Made by a program: the position numbers and the translations under genes. This document shows, one piece after another, positions 9,036 to 17,964 of a stretch of DNA of 64,000 nucleotides. Source of the stretch: Rhizobium sp. 2MFCol3.1 (GTDB lineage Bacteria; Pseudomonadota; Alphaproteobacteria; Rhizobiales; Rhizobiaceae). A model generated the notes under the pieces. The model saw only the letters and a program-made list of their open reading frames with translations. It was not told the DNA's origin and did no database searches. How positions within the stretch are numbered: position 1 is the stretch's first letter; each line of letters opens with the position of its first letter. The stretch spans positions 456,476 through 520,475 of the forward strand of contig NZ_KB898356.1 of the NCBI RefSeq assembly GCF_000377565.1, written 5' to 3'.

Positions 9036-10076
9036 ATGGTATCCGAAGCGCCACCGTTCTGGTGGACGAAAGCCGATTGGCGCGCCTGGACGCTTTATCC
9101 GATCTCCTTTCTTTACGGCCGTATCTCGGGCTACCGCATGGTCAACGCCAAGCGCGCCTCCGTGCCTGTTCCCGTCATCTGCGTCGGCAATTTCACCGTC
9201 GGCGGCGCCGGCAAGACACCGACCGCGATCGCCATTGCTCGTGCCGCCAAGGCCAAGGGTCTGACCCCAGGCTTCCTCAGCCGAGGCTATGGCGGCTCGC
9301 TCGACGTGACGACCGTGGTCGATGCCGGCCATCACCGCGCCGTGGCCGTCGGCGACGAACCGCTGCTTCTCGCCCGCGAGGCGCTCACCGTCATCTCCCG
9401 CCGCCGTGTCGAGGGCGCCAAGCGCCTCGTCAAGGAAGGTGCCGACCTGATCATCATGGATGACGGCTTCCAGAGCGCGCGCCTTGCCATCGACTACGCG
9501 CTGCTCGTCATCGACGCCACGCGCGGCCTTGGCAACGGCCACATCGTTCCGGGCGGCCCGGTGCGCGCGCCAATCAAGCTGCAGCTGCGCTACGCGACGG
9601 CTCTTCTAAAAGTCGGCGCGGGTGCCGCCGCCGACCAGATCGTGCGCATCGCGGCGCGCGCCGCCAAGCCCTATTTCACCGCATCGGTCACAGTCTCCGA
9701 TGGCGCCGACCTGAAGGGCCGGAAGGTTCTGGCCTTCGCCGGCATCGCCGATCCCTCGAAATTCTTCCGCACGGTGGATGGCATCGGCGCCGAAACCGTC
9801 GCCCGCCGCTCTTTCGGTGATCACGAGCATCTGACCGACGACGAGATCGACGACATCCTCGAAACCGCCGCCCGCGACGACCTCCAGATCGTCACCACCT
9901 CCAAGGACTTCGTGCGCCTCACGGGTCATCACGGCAAGGCCGAGACACTGGCGTCCAAGTGCCGGGTGATCGAGGTGGAGATGACCTTCGAGGACCATCT
10001 GGCGCCGGGGCTGATCATCGACCGCGCGCTCGATGCGTGCAGGGAACGGCGGTTGAAGGAGAAGGCTGCGGGGTAA
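9036..10076 (+). CDS. lpxK: tetraacyldisaccharide 4'-kinase LpxK
   Basis: Phosphorylates the 4' position of the lipid A disaccharide to give lipid IVA at the inner membrane. The protein has a membrane-associating N-terminus ([20 protein letters not shown]), the Walker A loop [12 protein letters not shown], the GFLSRGYGG motif and the DDGFQSARL catalytic segment. I chose ATG 9036 (346 residues) because family members begin close to this hydrophobic segment and AGGACGG precedes it. An in-frame TTG at 8952 would add 28 polar residues that the family lacks. Last gene of the lipid A run; followed by a MITE-like repeat. Confidence 0.95.
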   Translation: MVSEAPPFWWTKADWRAWTLYPISFLYGRISGYRMVNAKRASVPVPVICVGNFTVGGAGKTPTAIAIARAAKAKGLTPGFLSRGYGGSLDVTTVVDAGHHRAVAVGDEPLLLAREALTVISRRRVEGAKRLVKEGADLIIMDDGFQSARLAIDYALLVIDATRGLGNGHIVPGGPVRAPIKLQLRYATALLKVGAGAAADQIVRIAARAAKPYFTASVTVSDGADLKGRKVLAFAGIADPSKFFRTVDGIGAETVARRSFGDHEHLTDDEIDDILETAARDDLQIVTTSKDFVRLTGHHGKAETLASKCRVIEVEMTFEDHLAPGLIIDRALDACRERRLKEKAAG

Positions 10077-10087
10077 GCGTGTTAACG

Positions 10088-10275
10088 GGCGTTCTGCCGT
10101 GGAGCACCCCCCTCTGTCCTGCCGGACATCTCCCCCACAAGGGGGGAGATCGGCCAGCGGTTAGGTTTACGCCAGACAATCAAGGTTGGAGCGAGCGGCC
10201 GCCCCCAGCCAATCTCCCCACCTGTGGGGGAGATGCCCGGCAGGGCAGAGGGGGTAATCCTCGCTCCGCGTCTGC
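10088..10275 (+). repeat. MITE-like palindromic repeat, copy A
   Basis: A core of 148 bp (10107-10254) bounded by ~45-bp imperfect terminal inverted repeats. The left arm contains CTGCCGGACATCTCCCCCAC and the right arm is its near reverse complement. About 20 bp on each side is also shared with copy B at 10745-10932. Each arm can itself fold, with GTCC-TGCC-GGAC on the left and GCCC-TGCC-GGGC on the right strand, a compensatory change. It has no open reading frame. Relative to copy B the core is inverted while the flanks are in the same direction. Confidence 0.8.
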
Positions 10276-10384
10276 CCCGAGCAACCCGCGCTCGATGTCC
10301 ACGTCATCCCCCTCGATCATATCACATGTCGGATGCCGCCAGCCCCAACCGTCTCTACAATAGGATCAACATGGAGGAGACGTC

Positions 10385-10726
10385 ATGCCCCGCTATCTGG
10401 TAGCCATTCACCACCCCGACGACTACGACCCCGCCGTCTCGGAAGATGAGGCGATGTATCGGGCGATCGATGCGCTCAACGACGAGATGGTCGCGGCCGG
10501 CATCCGGCTCTTCGTCGGCGGGCTGCATCGGGCGCACACCGCCAAGTCGTTGCGCGCCGATGCCGATGGAAACGTGTCGGTGAGCGACGGCCCCTATCTC
10601 AAGACCAGCGAGCATGTCGGCGGTTTCTGGGTGCTGGAGGCGAATGGCATGGAGGACGCGCTGGCCTGGGGCCGCAAGGCCGCCATCGCTTGTCGGGCGC
10701 CTGTCGAGGTGCGGGCTTTTCATTAG
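10385..10726 (+). CDS. YciI family protein (DGPF domain)
   Basis: A 113-residue protein of the YCII-related/DGPF fold. It starts MPRYLVAIHHPDDYDP, has the GLHRAHTAKSLRADADG segment and the signature DGPYLKTSEHVGGFWVLEA, which gives the family its DGPF name. YciI-like proteins are dimeric alpha/beta-barrel ferredoxin-like proteins of largely unknown function, often accompanied by an ECF sigma factor; none is present here. ATG at 10385 follows GGAGGAG within ATGGAGGAGACGTC. The gene is isolated between two copies of a palindromic repeat, so it could have been carried or bracketed by them. Confidence 0.88.
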   Translation: MPRYLVAIHHPDDYDPAVSEDEAMYRAIDALNDEMVAAGIRLFVGGLHRAHTAKSLRADADGNVSVSDGPYLKTSEHVGGFWVLEANGMEDALAWGRKAAIACRAPVEVRAFH

Positions 10727-10744
10727 GGCGCTGTCGAGACGAGG

Positions 10745-10932
10745 GGCGTTGTGCCGTGTGGCGCCCCCCTCTGTCCTGCCGGACATCTCCCCCACAGGTG
10801 GGGAGATTGGCTGGGCTTTCCCGCTCGCCCAACCTTCATTGTTTGGCGTAGACCTCACCACTTGCGGATCTCCCCACCTGTGGGGGAGATGCCCGGCAGG
10901 GTAGAGGGGGGTAATCCTGGCTCGACGTCTGC
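10745..10932 (+). repeat. MITE-like palindromic repeat, copy B
   Basis: Second copy of the element at 10088-10275, core 10764-10911, also 148 bp. Outer flanks match copy A in direct orientation (GGGCGTT-TGCCGTG on the left, GTAATCCT-GCTC on the right). The single-copy centre matches the reverse complement of the centre of copy A, for example AACCTTCATTGTTTGGCGTA here against the complement of TACGCCAGACAATCAAGGTT there. It ends about 15 bp before the stop of the DUF2233 gene on the other strand and may double as a terminator. Confidence 0.8.
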
Positions 10933-10947
10933 GATCAGACAGCTACG

Positions 10948-11739
10948 CTACTCCACCACCCCGAACACCGGTCCATACCCGCCATGCCAGGAAAAATCGC
11001 TGCGCCCCAGTTCCGCGCTATAGAACCCCGCGCCACCCCCGCCATCGAGAAACAATGCGTCGGCACACTGCAGGTGATCGCGAAACAGCCGCGCGAAATC
11101 GTGGAAATTGACCGGATCATCGCTGACCGCGAAGCGCACCATCCCATCGCCACAGACACCCACCCCGCTACGCCGCGTCCGATCGCTGGAGCCGACGATG
11201 AAGATCGGGTTGATCTTGTTTGCAATCACCAGCATCGGCCCCGACTGCGTGGCAAGCTTGACGTCAGGACGCTGCTTCTCGAACGTCGCGGTTGGCAGGA
11301 TGCCCGCGCCCTTGTCGCCGATAAAGAATATCCCGTTGGGGTTCTTGTAGAAGTTCGGCACCGGACCGCTCGCCTTGGGCGCCTTGACGCTCGCCACCGG
11401 CCGCAACTCCTGGCCATCTTCGACATAAAGCCCGATCGGGGAAAAATCCTCGTGATACATCCCGGCATTCAGCGCGAAGACGAGCGTCTTGCCCCTGGCG
11501 GTCATGGCGTCGGCGATGCCGGGGAACGAGCGGTAGGGCGCGCCGTCGTCGCGCTTCCAGAAGAGACGCAGATCCGCCTTGGCGGGATCGATGGTGCAGA
11601 TCACGTAGTTGGTGTTTTCGACCGTTTCCGGCGCGCAGGGGCCGGCAAGCGCGGAGCCCGCGGTCCCAAATACAGCACCCAGCAGAATGGCCATCCCGGC
11701 GAGGGCGGCGAAGAGCAGGCCGGATGAACGGATAGGCAC
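10948..11739 (-). CDS. phosphodiester glycosidase family protein (DUF2233), secreted
   Basis: A 263-residue protein with an N-terminal signal peptide (hydrophobic LLFAALAGMAILLGAVFG, Ala-rich cleavage region before GPCAPE), so it is probably periplasmic or exported. The body matches the DUF2233/NAGPA domain: LVFALNAGMYHEDFSPIGLYV, NPNGIFFIGDKG, SGPMLV, and a glycine-rich LFLDGGGGAGFY segment near the active site. The eukaryotic relative uncovers mannose-6-phosphate by removing GlcNAc from a phosphodiester; the bacterial substrate is unknown, with an exopolysaccharide or wall phosphodiester a reasonable guess. No operon partner is obvious. Confidence 0.85.
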   Translation of the reverse strand: MPIRSSGLLFAALAGMAILLGAVFGTAGSALAGPCAPETVENTNYVICTIDPAKADLRLFWKRDDGAPYRSFPGIADAMTARGKTLVFALNAGMYHEDFSPIGLYVEDGQELRPVASVKAPKASGPVPNFYKNPNGIFFIGDKGAGILPTATFEKQRPDVKLATQSGPMLVIANKINPIFIVGSSDRTRRSGVGVCGDGMVRFAVSDDPVNFHDFARLFRDHLQCADALFLDGGGGAGFYSAELGRSDFSWHGGYGPVFGVVE

Positions 11740-11784
11740 CAGTTCTCGTCCTTTGCGGTGTGAGAAAGGTCGCGGCGAGCCGGT

Positions 11785-11997
11785 TTAGCTCTTGCGCGCT
11801 TCCAGGCGCCGGCGGTCGCGCTCGACGGTCTGGAAGCCCATCGGCGTCAGGCGGAATTGCCGCTTCTGGAATTCGCCGCGGATTTCGACGAAGCCCTGCG
11901 CTTCGGCCTCATAGAGCGTTTTCAGCCCCATCTCCTTGGGAGGGGTCTGCCAATCCCGGCCGACGGCGCTGTGCAGCAATGCGAGGATCTTGATCAT
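11785..11997 (-). CDS. hypothetical small protein, possibly winged-helix
   Basis: A 70-residue protein beginning MIKILALLHSAVGRDWQTP. The segment EAEAQGFVEIRGEFQKRQFRLTPMGFQTVERDRR resembles the recognition helix and wing of small MarR/PadR-like DNA-binding domains, but I do not recognise the family and the resemblance is weak. I use ATG 11997 because GGAG lies six bases before it; an ATG at 12009 overlaps that site. It lies downstream of the DUF2093 and mutL genes on the same strand with short gaps and may be cotranscribed. Confidence 0.6.
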   Translation of the reverse strand: MIKILALLHSAVGRDWQTPPKEMGLKTLYEAEAQGFVEIRGEFQKRQFRLTPMGFQTVERDRRRLEARKS

Positions 11998-12057
11998 TGT
12001 TTTCTCCATGGCCGAGGCGCGGTTTCCGCCGTCCCGCCAAAGCGGTCAGGCTTGCGG

Positions 12058-12288
12058 CTAGCGCTTCTGGTTCGGCAACACGCCGGCGCGCTTGTCGGCC
12101 TCGAAGGAGGAGATGGCGTCGGCATAGGGCTCCTGGCGGGCGACGCTCCAGTAGCGCAGTTCGTCGAGCGGGATCTGCTTGCCCGTCATGGCGCAGACGA
12201 CGTAGGAACCCGGCGACAGGATCTGAAAATCCGCATCGAGATAGCGTATCTTCGCTTCGCGGTTTCCGTTTCCTTCAAACAAGTTCAT
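12058..12288 (-). CDS. DUF2093 domain-containing protein
   Basis: A 76-residue protein, MNLFEGNGNREAKIRYLDAD, followed by QILSPGSYVVCAMTGKQIPLDELRYW and a polar C-terminus (QEPYADAISSFEADKR). It matches the alphaproteobacterial DUF2093 family of unknown function, usually found beside mutL or lpxK. The start is ATG 12288 with GGAG five bases upstream (GGAGCGC); TTG 12297 is in frame but would place the ribosome site inside the gene. It is 84 bp downstream of mutL and probably in the same transcript. Confidence 0.85.
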   Translation of the reverse strand: MNLFEGNGNREAKIRYLDADFQILSPGSYVVCAMTGKQIPLDELRYWSVARQEPYADAISSFEADKRAGVLPNQKR

Positions 12289-12372
12289 GCGCTCCAATCC
12301 TTAAAGCCAATCCTCAAAACGAGGCCGTCATCGGATTGCCATAACCCGCCACAGCCGCCATTGCCAGCGTTT

Positions 12373-14253
12373 TCAGCTCCGGCCGAACAGCCGCTCGATG
12401 TCGGAAAGCTTGAGCTCGATATAGGTCGGCCGGCCGTGATTGCACTGCCCGGAGCCCGGCGTCACCTCCATCTGCCTGAGCAGCGCGTTCATCTCCTCCG
12501 GCCGCAGCCGCCGTCCCGAGCGCACCGATCCGTGGCAGGCCATGGTCGCCGCCACATATTCGAGCTTGGCCGAAAGCCCCGAGGCCGTGTCCCATTCGGC
12601 GATCTCGTCGGCCAGCTGCCGGATCAGCCCGGATGCATCGACCTCGCCCAGCATCGCCGGCGTCTCGCGCACCGCAATCGCCCCCGGCCCGAAGCGCTCG
12701 ATACCAAGCCCGAGCTCGCCGAATTCGGATGAAAACTGCATCAGCCGGTCGCAATCCTCTTCCGGCAGGTCGATGATTTCGGGGATCAGAAGCACCTGCG
12801 AGGCCAATCTCTTGGAGTGCAGCGCCTTGCGCATCGCCTCGAACACCAGCCGCTCATGCGCCGCGTGCTGATCGACGATCACGAGACCTGTCTCTGTCTG
12901 CGCCACGATATAGTTCTCGTGCAACTGCGCGCGCGCCGCCCCAAGCGGAAACCGCGACGGCGCCTCGGCTTCGGCTGCGGGCGACGGCGCCGTCCAGGAC
13001 GAGGTCTGCGCAGTCTCGGCCCGCGCCGCCGGCATTGTCAGCCCATCGAACGAAGCCTGCGGCCGCTCACCGAAGCCATTACCGACAGGGCGTTGATAGG
13101 ACGGGGAATAGGCGGACGAGCCGACAGGGGCGGCGGAGAACGGCCGTGACGGCGAGGTCTCGGCGCTCCATGGTTGTTGGGGTTGTTGCTGCGGACGGTA
13201 GCCGTTCGGCTGGAAGCCGGGGCGGAAGGCGCGCAGCATGCCGTCGGCACCTGTGGTTGCCGCCCGGCTGCCGTCGCGCGCCAGCGCCTCGCGGATCGCG
13301 CCGACGATCAGCCCGCGCACCAGCTGCGGATCGCGGAAGCGCACGTCGGACTTGGCCGGATGCACATTGACGTCGACAAGCGCCGGGTCGAGCCCGATCG
13401 ACAGTACCGCCACCGCGTAGCGCCCCGAGGGGATCGTCTCGGCATAGGCGCCGCGGATTGCCGAAAGCACCAGCTTGTCCTGCACCGGCCGGCCGTTGAC
13501 GAAAGCATACTGATGCGCCGCGTTGCCGCGATTGAAGGTCGGTACGCCGGCAAAGCCCGTCAGCGTCACATCCTCGCGCTCGGCATTGATCTCGATCGCG
13601 TTGTCGCGGAAATCCTTGCCGAGGATCTGCGCCATGCGCGCCAGATGGTCCTCGCCGGTCGCCGGAAATTCCAGCGTCGTGCGGTCGGTGCCCGAGAGCA
13701 CGAAGCGCACCTGCGGGAAGGCGATTGCCATGCGCTTGACGATCTCGGTGATCGCGGCCGCCTCCGCCTTTTCTGTCTTCAAGAACTTGAGCCGCGCCGG
13801 CGTCGCGAAGAACAGGTCGCGCACCTCGACGATGGTGCCGGGGTTGAGCGCCGAGGGCCTGAGATGCTGCAGTTTGCCGCCGGCCACCGAAATCTCCGCC
13901 CCGCCATCGCTGTCGCGGCGGCGGCTCGAAATCGTCAGCCGCGCCACCGAGCCGATCGAGGGCAGTGCCTCGCCGCGAAAGCCGAGCGTGCTGATATCGT
14001 CGAGTGTATCGGTGATCTTCGAGGTGCAATGCCGGCGCACCGCAAGCTCCAGATCGCGCTCGTCCATGCCCGAACCGTTGTCGGTAACGCGCAGCAGGCT
14101 CTTGCCACCGCCTGATGTGGCGATCTCGATGCGCGTCGCCCCCGCGTCGAGCGCATTCTCGATCAATTCCTTGGCGGCACTGGCCGGCCGTTCGATGACC
14201 TCGCCGGCGGCGATTTGGTTGATGAGCGTTTCGGAAAGCTGCTTGATCGACAT
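12373..14253 (-). CDS. mutL: DNA mismatch repair protein MutL with endonuclease motif
   Basis: A 626-residue mismatch-repair ATPase. The N-terminal GHKL domain carries [10 protein letters not shown] (Mg2+-binding Asn), DNGSGMD and [15 protein letters not shown] Pro/Gln/Ser-rich linker spans ~340-430. The C-terminal dimerisation domain contains [12 protein letters not shown], which fits the endonuclease motif DQHA(X)2E(X)4E, and a [12 protein letters not shown] motif near the end. It should therefore be a nicking MutL, as expected for bacteria without MutH. ATG 14253 ([20 protein letters not shown]) is the family start; an upstream extension to 14352 is rejected. It is divergent from the PAS-REC gene. 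Confidence 0.96.
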   Translation of the reverse strand: MSIKQLSETLINQIAAGEVIERPASAAKELIENALDAGATRIEIATSGGGKSLLRVTDNGSGMDERDLELAVRRHCTSKITDTLDDISTLGFRGEALPSIGSVARLTISSRRRDSDGGAEISVAGGKLQHLRPSALNPGTIVEVRDLFFATPARLKFLKTEKAEAAAITEIVKRMAIAFPQVRFVLSGTDRTTLEFPATGEDHLARMAQILGKDFRDNAIEINAEREDVTLTGFAGVPTFNRGNAAHQYAFVNGRPVQDKLVLSAIRGAYAETIPSGRYAVAVLSIGLDPALVDVNVHPAKSDVRFRDPQLVRGLIVGAIREALARDGSRAATTGADGMLRAFRPGFQPNGYRPQQQPQQPWSAETSPSRPFSAAPVGSSAYSPSYQRPVGNGFGERPQASFDGLTMPAARAETAQTSSWTAPSPAAEAEAPSRFPLGAARAQLHENYIVAQTETGLVIVDQHAAHERLVFEAMRKALHSKRLASQVLLIPEIIDLPEEDCDRLMQFSSEFGELGLGIERFGPGAIAVRETPAMLGEVDASGLIRQLADEIAEWDTASGLSAKLEYVAATMACHGSVRSGRRLRPEEMNALLRQMEVTPGSGQCNHGRPTYIELKLSDIERLFGRS

Positions 14254-14433
14254 GCCGCCATTTTCGCGGATTCGACGGGGATAGGGAAGGGTGAAAACGA
14301 CGATCTTGGGGCTTGTCCAGACCCTAGGATTCCGCTGCTTAATGTTAAGCACGCCTTAAGACAAAACTGGCATTTTGCCGATAGTACCCCGCCGAGAATA
14401 CAATCCATTCGGACAGATGTAGGACGCGTAAGT

Positions 14434-16152
14434 ATGAGTGCCGGTCGCGATCAAGCGGACACAGCCCCGCAGGAGGGCGCGGTTGAGACCGCTGCTGGCC
14501 TCCAGTCGGCGCTGTTCGACGCGGTCTGCGAAAGCCTGTCCTCCGCCTTCATCGTCTATGACAAGACCGATCACATCGTCTTCGGCAGCCGGCAGGTGCT
14601 CGATTTCTTCCCGATCTGTGCCGATCTCTTGCAGCCCGGAACGCGGCTTCGCGATTTCCTCGGCGCCGTCTACGAGACCGGTATCCGCAGCCGTTCGGCC
14701 GGCAAGCAGGGCGCGCTCAGCCGCGAGGATTGGTTGTCGCAGAAGATCGCCACGCACTGGCGCGAGCGCTACGAAGCGGTCGAGCGCTACGGCAACGATT
14801 GCTGGGTCGGTTTCCAGAAGCGCCGGCTCGCCAATGGCTATGGCGTCTGCGTCATCTCCGATATCTCGGAAGTGAAGAAGCGCGAGGAGCAGTGGCGTCT
14901 CGATCTCGAGCGCGTGCAGCTCACCGAGGATATTCTCGACAACCTGCCATTCCCGCTCTTCGTCAAGGACCGCAACCTCACTTACGTCGCCGTCAACGTC
15001 GCCTTCTGCGAGAAGTACCAGACGACGGCCGATGAGGTGCTGGGCCGCAAGAGCACGGAACTCTTCTCGCCCGAAGTTGCCGCCCGCTTCGAGGAAAGCG
15101 ACCGCCATGTTCTCGAAACCGGCGAAATGTCGGTCGTGCGCCAGCGCCAGATCGCCCGCGACGGCTCGGAGCGCGAAATCATCTCGCGCAAGCACCGCAT
15201 CGGCAAGCCGGGACGCTATTTCCTGGTCTCGACCATGCAGGACCTGCCGCGCGAGGGCGGCGATCTCGAGGAATTCGAAAAGGCATCGAGCGTCACGACA
15301 TCGGCCAAGAGCAGCTATCGCCGCGCCTATGTTCCGATGGATGGCGGCAGCGAGCGTCGCGAGCCGGCCGCCATGGAAGCCATCGTGCCCGAGAATTTCT
15401 CCGGCCGCCGCATCCTCGTCGTCACGGGCGATATCGCCGCCGAGACCGCGGCGCTTCGAACGCTGGCCAAATATGGCTTCGAGGCATGCTCGGTGCGCAA
15501 TGAGGACGAGCAGGAGCAGTTCCTGGAGATCGCCTCGTCGGCCGGCCTTTCGCTCGATCTCGTCATCATCGACAACCAGATGGGCATGCGCTGCCTGGAA
15601 CTTGCCGAGCAGTACGGCATCTCGTCGCTGGTCATGGATGGTTTCCAGATTTCCACCGAACTCACCTTCCAGATCGCCCGTCATTTCAACCGCAACAATC
15701 GCGGCGCCATGGCCGACCGGATCGATAGCGACTGGGAGATCACCACGTCGGACGACCAGCTTGAGCTCGATGTGCTGGTGGCCGAAGACAACGATATCAA
15801 CCAGATCGTCTTCTCGCAGATCCTCGAAGGCCTCGGCTACCGCTACCGCATCGCCGCCACCGGCGACGAAGCCGTGAGGATGTGGACGGAATACCGGCCG
15901 AAGATCGTGCTGATGGACATCTCGTTGCCCGGCTTCAACGGTTTCGAGGCCGCCCGCCTGATCCGCCAGGTGGAAGGCGATGGACCCCGCACCCCCATCA
16001 TCGGTGTACTCACCCAGGCCTTCGAGCGTGACCGCGCCGAATGCGCCAATGCCGGCATGGACGACGTGATCATGAAGCCCGTCAGTCCGGATATTCTGGA
16101 AACGGTCTTCCAGAAATTCATGCAGCCGGAAGCACAGCGGGCCTCTCTTTAA
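14434..16152 (+). CDS. PAS-PAS-REC-REC signalling protein without kinase domain
   Basis: A 572-residue cytoplasmic protein. Residues ~20-150 form a PAS-like domain (FDAVCESLSSAFIVYDK). Residues ~165-290 form a second PAS domain (ILDNLPFPLFVKDRNLTYVAVN). Residues ~320-430 form a degenerate receiver (RRILVVTGDIAAE, VIIDNQMG, but no clear switch Lys). Residues ~445-560 form a canonical receiver with acidic patch VAEDND, phosphoacceptor Asp in VLMDISLPG and Lys in IMKPVSP. No histidine kinase HisKA/HATPase region is present, so it must receive phosphate from another protein. AGGA nine bases upstream supports ATG 14434. The next gene is a GGDEF-EAL protein, a plausible output partner. Confidence 0.85.
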   Translation: MSAGRDQADTAPQEGAVETAAGLQSALFDAVCESLSSAFIVYDKTDHIVFGSRQVLDFFPICADLLQPGTRLRDFLGAVYETGIRSRSAGKQGALSREDWLSQKIATHWRERYEAVERYGNDCWVGFQKRRLANGYGVCVISDISEVKKREEQWRLDLERVQLTEDILDNLPFPLFVKDRNLTYVAVNVAFCEKYQTTADEVLGRKSTELFSPEVAARFEESDRHVLETGEMSVVRQRQIARDGSEREIISRKHRIGKPGRYFLVSTMQDLPREGGDLEEFEKASSVTTSAKSSYRRAYVPMDGGSERREPAAMEAIVPENFSGRRILVVTGDIAAETAALRTLAKYGFEACSVRNEDEQEQFLEIASSAGLSLDLVIIDNQMGMRCLELAEQYGISSLVMDGFQISTELTFQIARHFNRNNRGAMADRIDSDWEITTSDDQLELDVLVAEDNDINQIVFSQILEGLGYRYRIAATGDEAVRMWTEYRPKIVLMDISLPGFNGFEAARLIRQVEGDGPRTPIIGVLTQAFERDRAECANAGMDDVIMKPVSPDILETVFQKFMQPEAQRASL

Positions 16153-16276
16153 GCGTTGATTGCGGTCAACTCCCCAATTCTTGGGAGGCAATTCACGATG
16201 ATCCAGGGTTGTCGAATATCGAATTTTTAAGACTTGCCCGCCATTCTGCCGGGTATTGGGGAAGCTCTGGATCAGA

Positions 16277-17635
16277 ATGATGATGTTGGCGGATATGCCA
16301 TTGGCACCGGTAAGCCAGAACGAGCTTCAGACGATGGCCTATACCGACCCGCTGACCGGGCTCGGAAACCGCTATCGCATGCGCGACCGTATCGCCCAGA
16401 TCTCGGCCGAACGCGCCGACGATCCGGCACCATTTACCATCGGCATCGCCAATCTCGATAGCTTCAAGCCGATCAACGACCTCTTCGGCTCGGCCGCCGG
16501 CGACGAAATTCTCTGCCAGGTCGCCCACCGCCTGAAAGCCTGCATTCCCGATGGCGCCGTCGTCACGCGCCATGATGGAGATGAATTCGCCTTCGTCCTG
16601 CCGCTGGTTTTCGAGCGCGCCAGCGCCGAAAAGTTCGGCCAGATGATCCGCGAGGTCCTGTCGGCGCCCTACGATCTCGGCGACCGCAACGTCCGCCTCT
16701 CGGCCTCCTTCGGCTTCGCCATCTATCCCTTCGCGGGCGAGGAGTTCGAGGAACTCTTGAAGAGCGCCGAGACCGCGCTCTATCGCTCCAAGCGCCGCGG
16801 CCGCAGCCAGATCACCGTCTATTCGCGCGAGATCGCGCAGGAGATGAAGCGCGCCACGCAGCTCGAGCAGGCGCTTCGAAACGCCATCATCTCCGATGCC
16901 ATCGACGTGCATTTCCAGCCGATCGTCTCACTCGCCACCAGCCAGGTCCTCGGCTTCGAGGCGTTGGCGCGCTGGAACGACCCGGATCTCGGCTTCGTCT
17001 CGCCAGGCGTCTTCGTGCCGCTCGCCGAAGAACGCGGCTTCATCGATGCGCTCTCGGAAGCGCTGTTGCGCAAGGCGGCCGAAGCGGCACTCTCCTGGCC
17101 GCGCGAAATGTTCCTGTCCTTCAACCTCTCATCCGCGCAGCTGATGGACCCTGGCACCAGCGCCAACGTGCTGTCGATCCTCGGCCGCGTCGGCTTCGAT
17201 CCGCACCGTCTCGAACTCGAGATCACCGAGACCGCCGTGATGGGCTCGGCCGACACCGCCAACCGCATCATCGCCGACCTGCGCCAGGCCGGCGTGCGCA
17301 TCTCGCTGGATGACTTCGGCACCGGCCAGTCCAGCCTCGGCCGCCTGCGCGACTTCATGTTCGACAAGATCAAGATCGACCGCGCCTTCGTCTCGCGCAT
17401 CAATTCCGACCGCGCTTCGGAGCACATCATCAAGGCGATCCTGACCATGTGCGAAGGCCTCGATCTTGAAGTCGTCGCTGAAGGGATCGAGGATTACTCG
17501 GAAGCTGCGAAACTGCGCATGCTCGGCTGCGGCATGGGGCAGGGCTACTATTTCGGCAAGCCGGCCGACGCCATCGCGACGCTGAGGTTCCTGCACGAGA
17601 ACGAATACGATACCGGCGAACGGGCGATGGCGTAA
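16277..17635 (+). CDS. GGDEF-EAL domain protein, degenerate GGDEF, intact EAL (cyclic-di-GMP phosphodiesterase candidate)
   Basis: A ~452-residue cytoplasmic protein. The GGDEF domain (~20-180) reads RHDGDEF where active cyclases have R-L-G-G-D-E-F, so the first active-site glycine is Asp, and there is no RxxD inhibitory site just upstream. The EAL domain (~195-445) keeps the catalytic set: GFEALARW, ELEITETAVM, DDFGTGQSSLG, KIDRAFV and VVAEGIE. I infer c-di-GMP hydrolysis, with the GGDEF half possibly a GTP-sensing module. It starts 124 bp after the PAS-REC gene. ATG 16277 has GGA five bases upstream; TTG 16256 is an alternative. Confidence 0.88.
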   Translation: MMMLADMPLAPVSQNELQTMAYTDPLTGLGNRYRMRDRIAQISAERADDPAPFTIGIANLDSFKPINDLFGSAAGDEILCQVAHRLKACIPDGAVVTRHDGDEFAFVLPLVFERASAEKFGQMIREVLSAPYDLGDRNVRLSASFGFAIYPFAGEEFEELLKSAETALYRSKRRGRSQITVYSREIAQEMKRATQLEQALRNAIISDAIDVHFQPIVSLATSQVLGFEALARWNDPDLGFVSPGVFVPLAEERGFIDALSEALLRKAAEAALSWPREMFLSFNLSSAQLMDPGTSANVLSILGRVGFDPHRLELEITETAVMGSADTANRIIADLRQAGVRISLDDFGTGQSSLGRLRDFMFDKIKIDRAFVSRINSDRASEHIIKAILTMCEGLDLEVVAEGIEDYSEAAKLRMLGCGMGQGYYFGKPADAIATLRFLHENEYDTGERAMA

Positions 17636-17645
17636 GCGCCGGTCT

Positions 17646-17846
17646 TTACTTGATCAGCGTGAAGAGGCCTGCGGTGGCCGCGATTGCGGCGAGCACGACG
17701 CCGAGAATGCTGCAGACCACATTGATGATCCAGCCCTGATCGGGTTTGGAATCGAGCTTGCTGTCGATACGCGCCAGCTGTCCGAGCACTGTGTTCAGCG
17801 TCGAACGCATGTCATCAGTGATGGCTTTGGCGGCGCGATGTTCCAT
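17646..17846 (-). CDS. hypothetical small membrane protein
   Basis: A 66-residue protein beginning MEHRAAKAITDDMRSTLNTV. The N-terminal half is amphipathic and may form a short coiled coil (LGQLARIDSKLDSK). The C-terminal half is one transmembrane helix (IINVVCSILGVVLAAIAATA). I do not recognise a named family. AGAGGTGG lies upstream of ATG 17846. It is convergent with the GGDEF-EAL gene, ten bases away. The minus-strand frame could be extended upstream to 18008 but that extension is Cys/Arg-rich and unlike protein. Confidence 0.55.
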   Translation of the reverse strand: MEHRAAKAITDDMRSTLNTVLGQLARIDSKLDSKPDQGWIINVVCSILGVVLAAIAATAGLFTLIK

Positions 17847-17964
17847 GCCGCCGATTGTGCCACCTCTGCAACTCAACCGCAACGAACTCCACATACCACA
17901 AAAGCCGATGGCGCCCTCTCGGACGCCATCGGTTACGCATGCACTGCGACTAACGATGCAGTGT

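Noticed and set aside
14356..16191. 611-codon open frame antisense to the PAS-REC gene
   Set aside because: GC-rich third positions make antisense frames open; no family resemblance, His/Asp/Gly-rich composition.
16153..16276. Possible extension of the GGDEF-EAL gene toward the PAS-REC gene
   Set aside because: Only TTG at 16256 is available; it adds seven residues without family support.
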